Assembly (NCBI GenBank): GCA_025356915.1
Contig: JANXQG010000596.1
Span: 1-5,105, forward strand
From: Planctomycetota bacterium
GTDB taxonomy: Bacteria > Planctomycetota > Planctomycetia > Pirellulales > Thermoguttaceae
Length of the DNA: 5,105 nucleotides
Reading direction: 5' to 3'
The notes beneath the pieces are model-generated. The model was not told the origin of the DNA. It saw only the letters and a list, made by a program, of their open reading frames with translations, and did no database searches. Of the stretch, positions 5,063-5,105 are shown in pieces (positions within the stretch are counted from its first letter, which is position 1; the number at the start of each line of letters is the position of its first letter). Position numbers and translations under genes: made by a program.

Positions 5063-5105
5063 CGAATGCCCGTCTTGCGGGACGGATCGGACGCCGTCAA
5101 TCGAG

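Noticed and set aside
4398..5100. Three minus-strand frames (4398-4781, 4673-4975, 4762-5100) opposite the lysine-rich gene
   Set aside because: They are the Leu/Phe/Ala-rich complement of Lys/Glu/Ala codons, a known artefact, and one also runs through the downstream hairpin.

Overview
The window looks like a chromosomal segment from a planctomycete, probably of the Pirellulales type. This is inferred from gene content and style, not from a marker gene. The evidence is a secreted DUF1573 protein with the SSCGCT motif, a long secreted/membrane NfeD protein with two ClpP-like domains, a lysine-rich exported protein with LTPDQK motifs, moderately high GC, and clear AGGAG-type ribosome binding sites. 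No mobile element, tRNA, rRNA or CRISPR array is visible.

Layout from left to right. Bases 2-124 probably hold the last 40 codons of an unidentified plus-strand gene, cut by the window edge. It converges on a long minus-strand gene (129-2402) for a 757-residue NfeD-family membrane protein, with a 4-base gap. Upstream of that gene, on the same strand after a 131-base spacer, lies a DUF1573 exported protein (2534-3538, with a possible start at 3550). A divergent 271-283 base intergenic region follows. Then come two plus-strand genes: a TM1287-like single-domain metal cupin (3822-4205) and, after 219 bases, an exported Lys/Ala-rich LTxxQ-type protein (4425-4994). The last 111 bases contain palindromic, repeat-like DNA, including a perfect 10-bp hairpin.

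The four complete genes do not form an obvious pathway. Three of the four encode products predicted to be exported or membrane-bound (NfeD, DUF1573, LTxxQ protein), so the region leans towards envelope functions. The cupin is cytoplasmic and probably a monocistronic unit with its own promoter.

Most worth a second look: (1) a short intergenic motif, CCGGAAGAGCC, occurs on both sides of the cupin gene, and each copy is followed at the same offset by a dyad whose arms differ in sequence but remain complementary; (2) both ClpP-like domains of the NfeD protein lack a serine at the nucleophile position; (3) the lysine-rich protein appears built from two copies of a roughly 40-residue helical module plus a 9-residue tail repeat. 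I see no convincing novel multi-gene system in this window.
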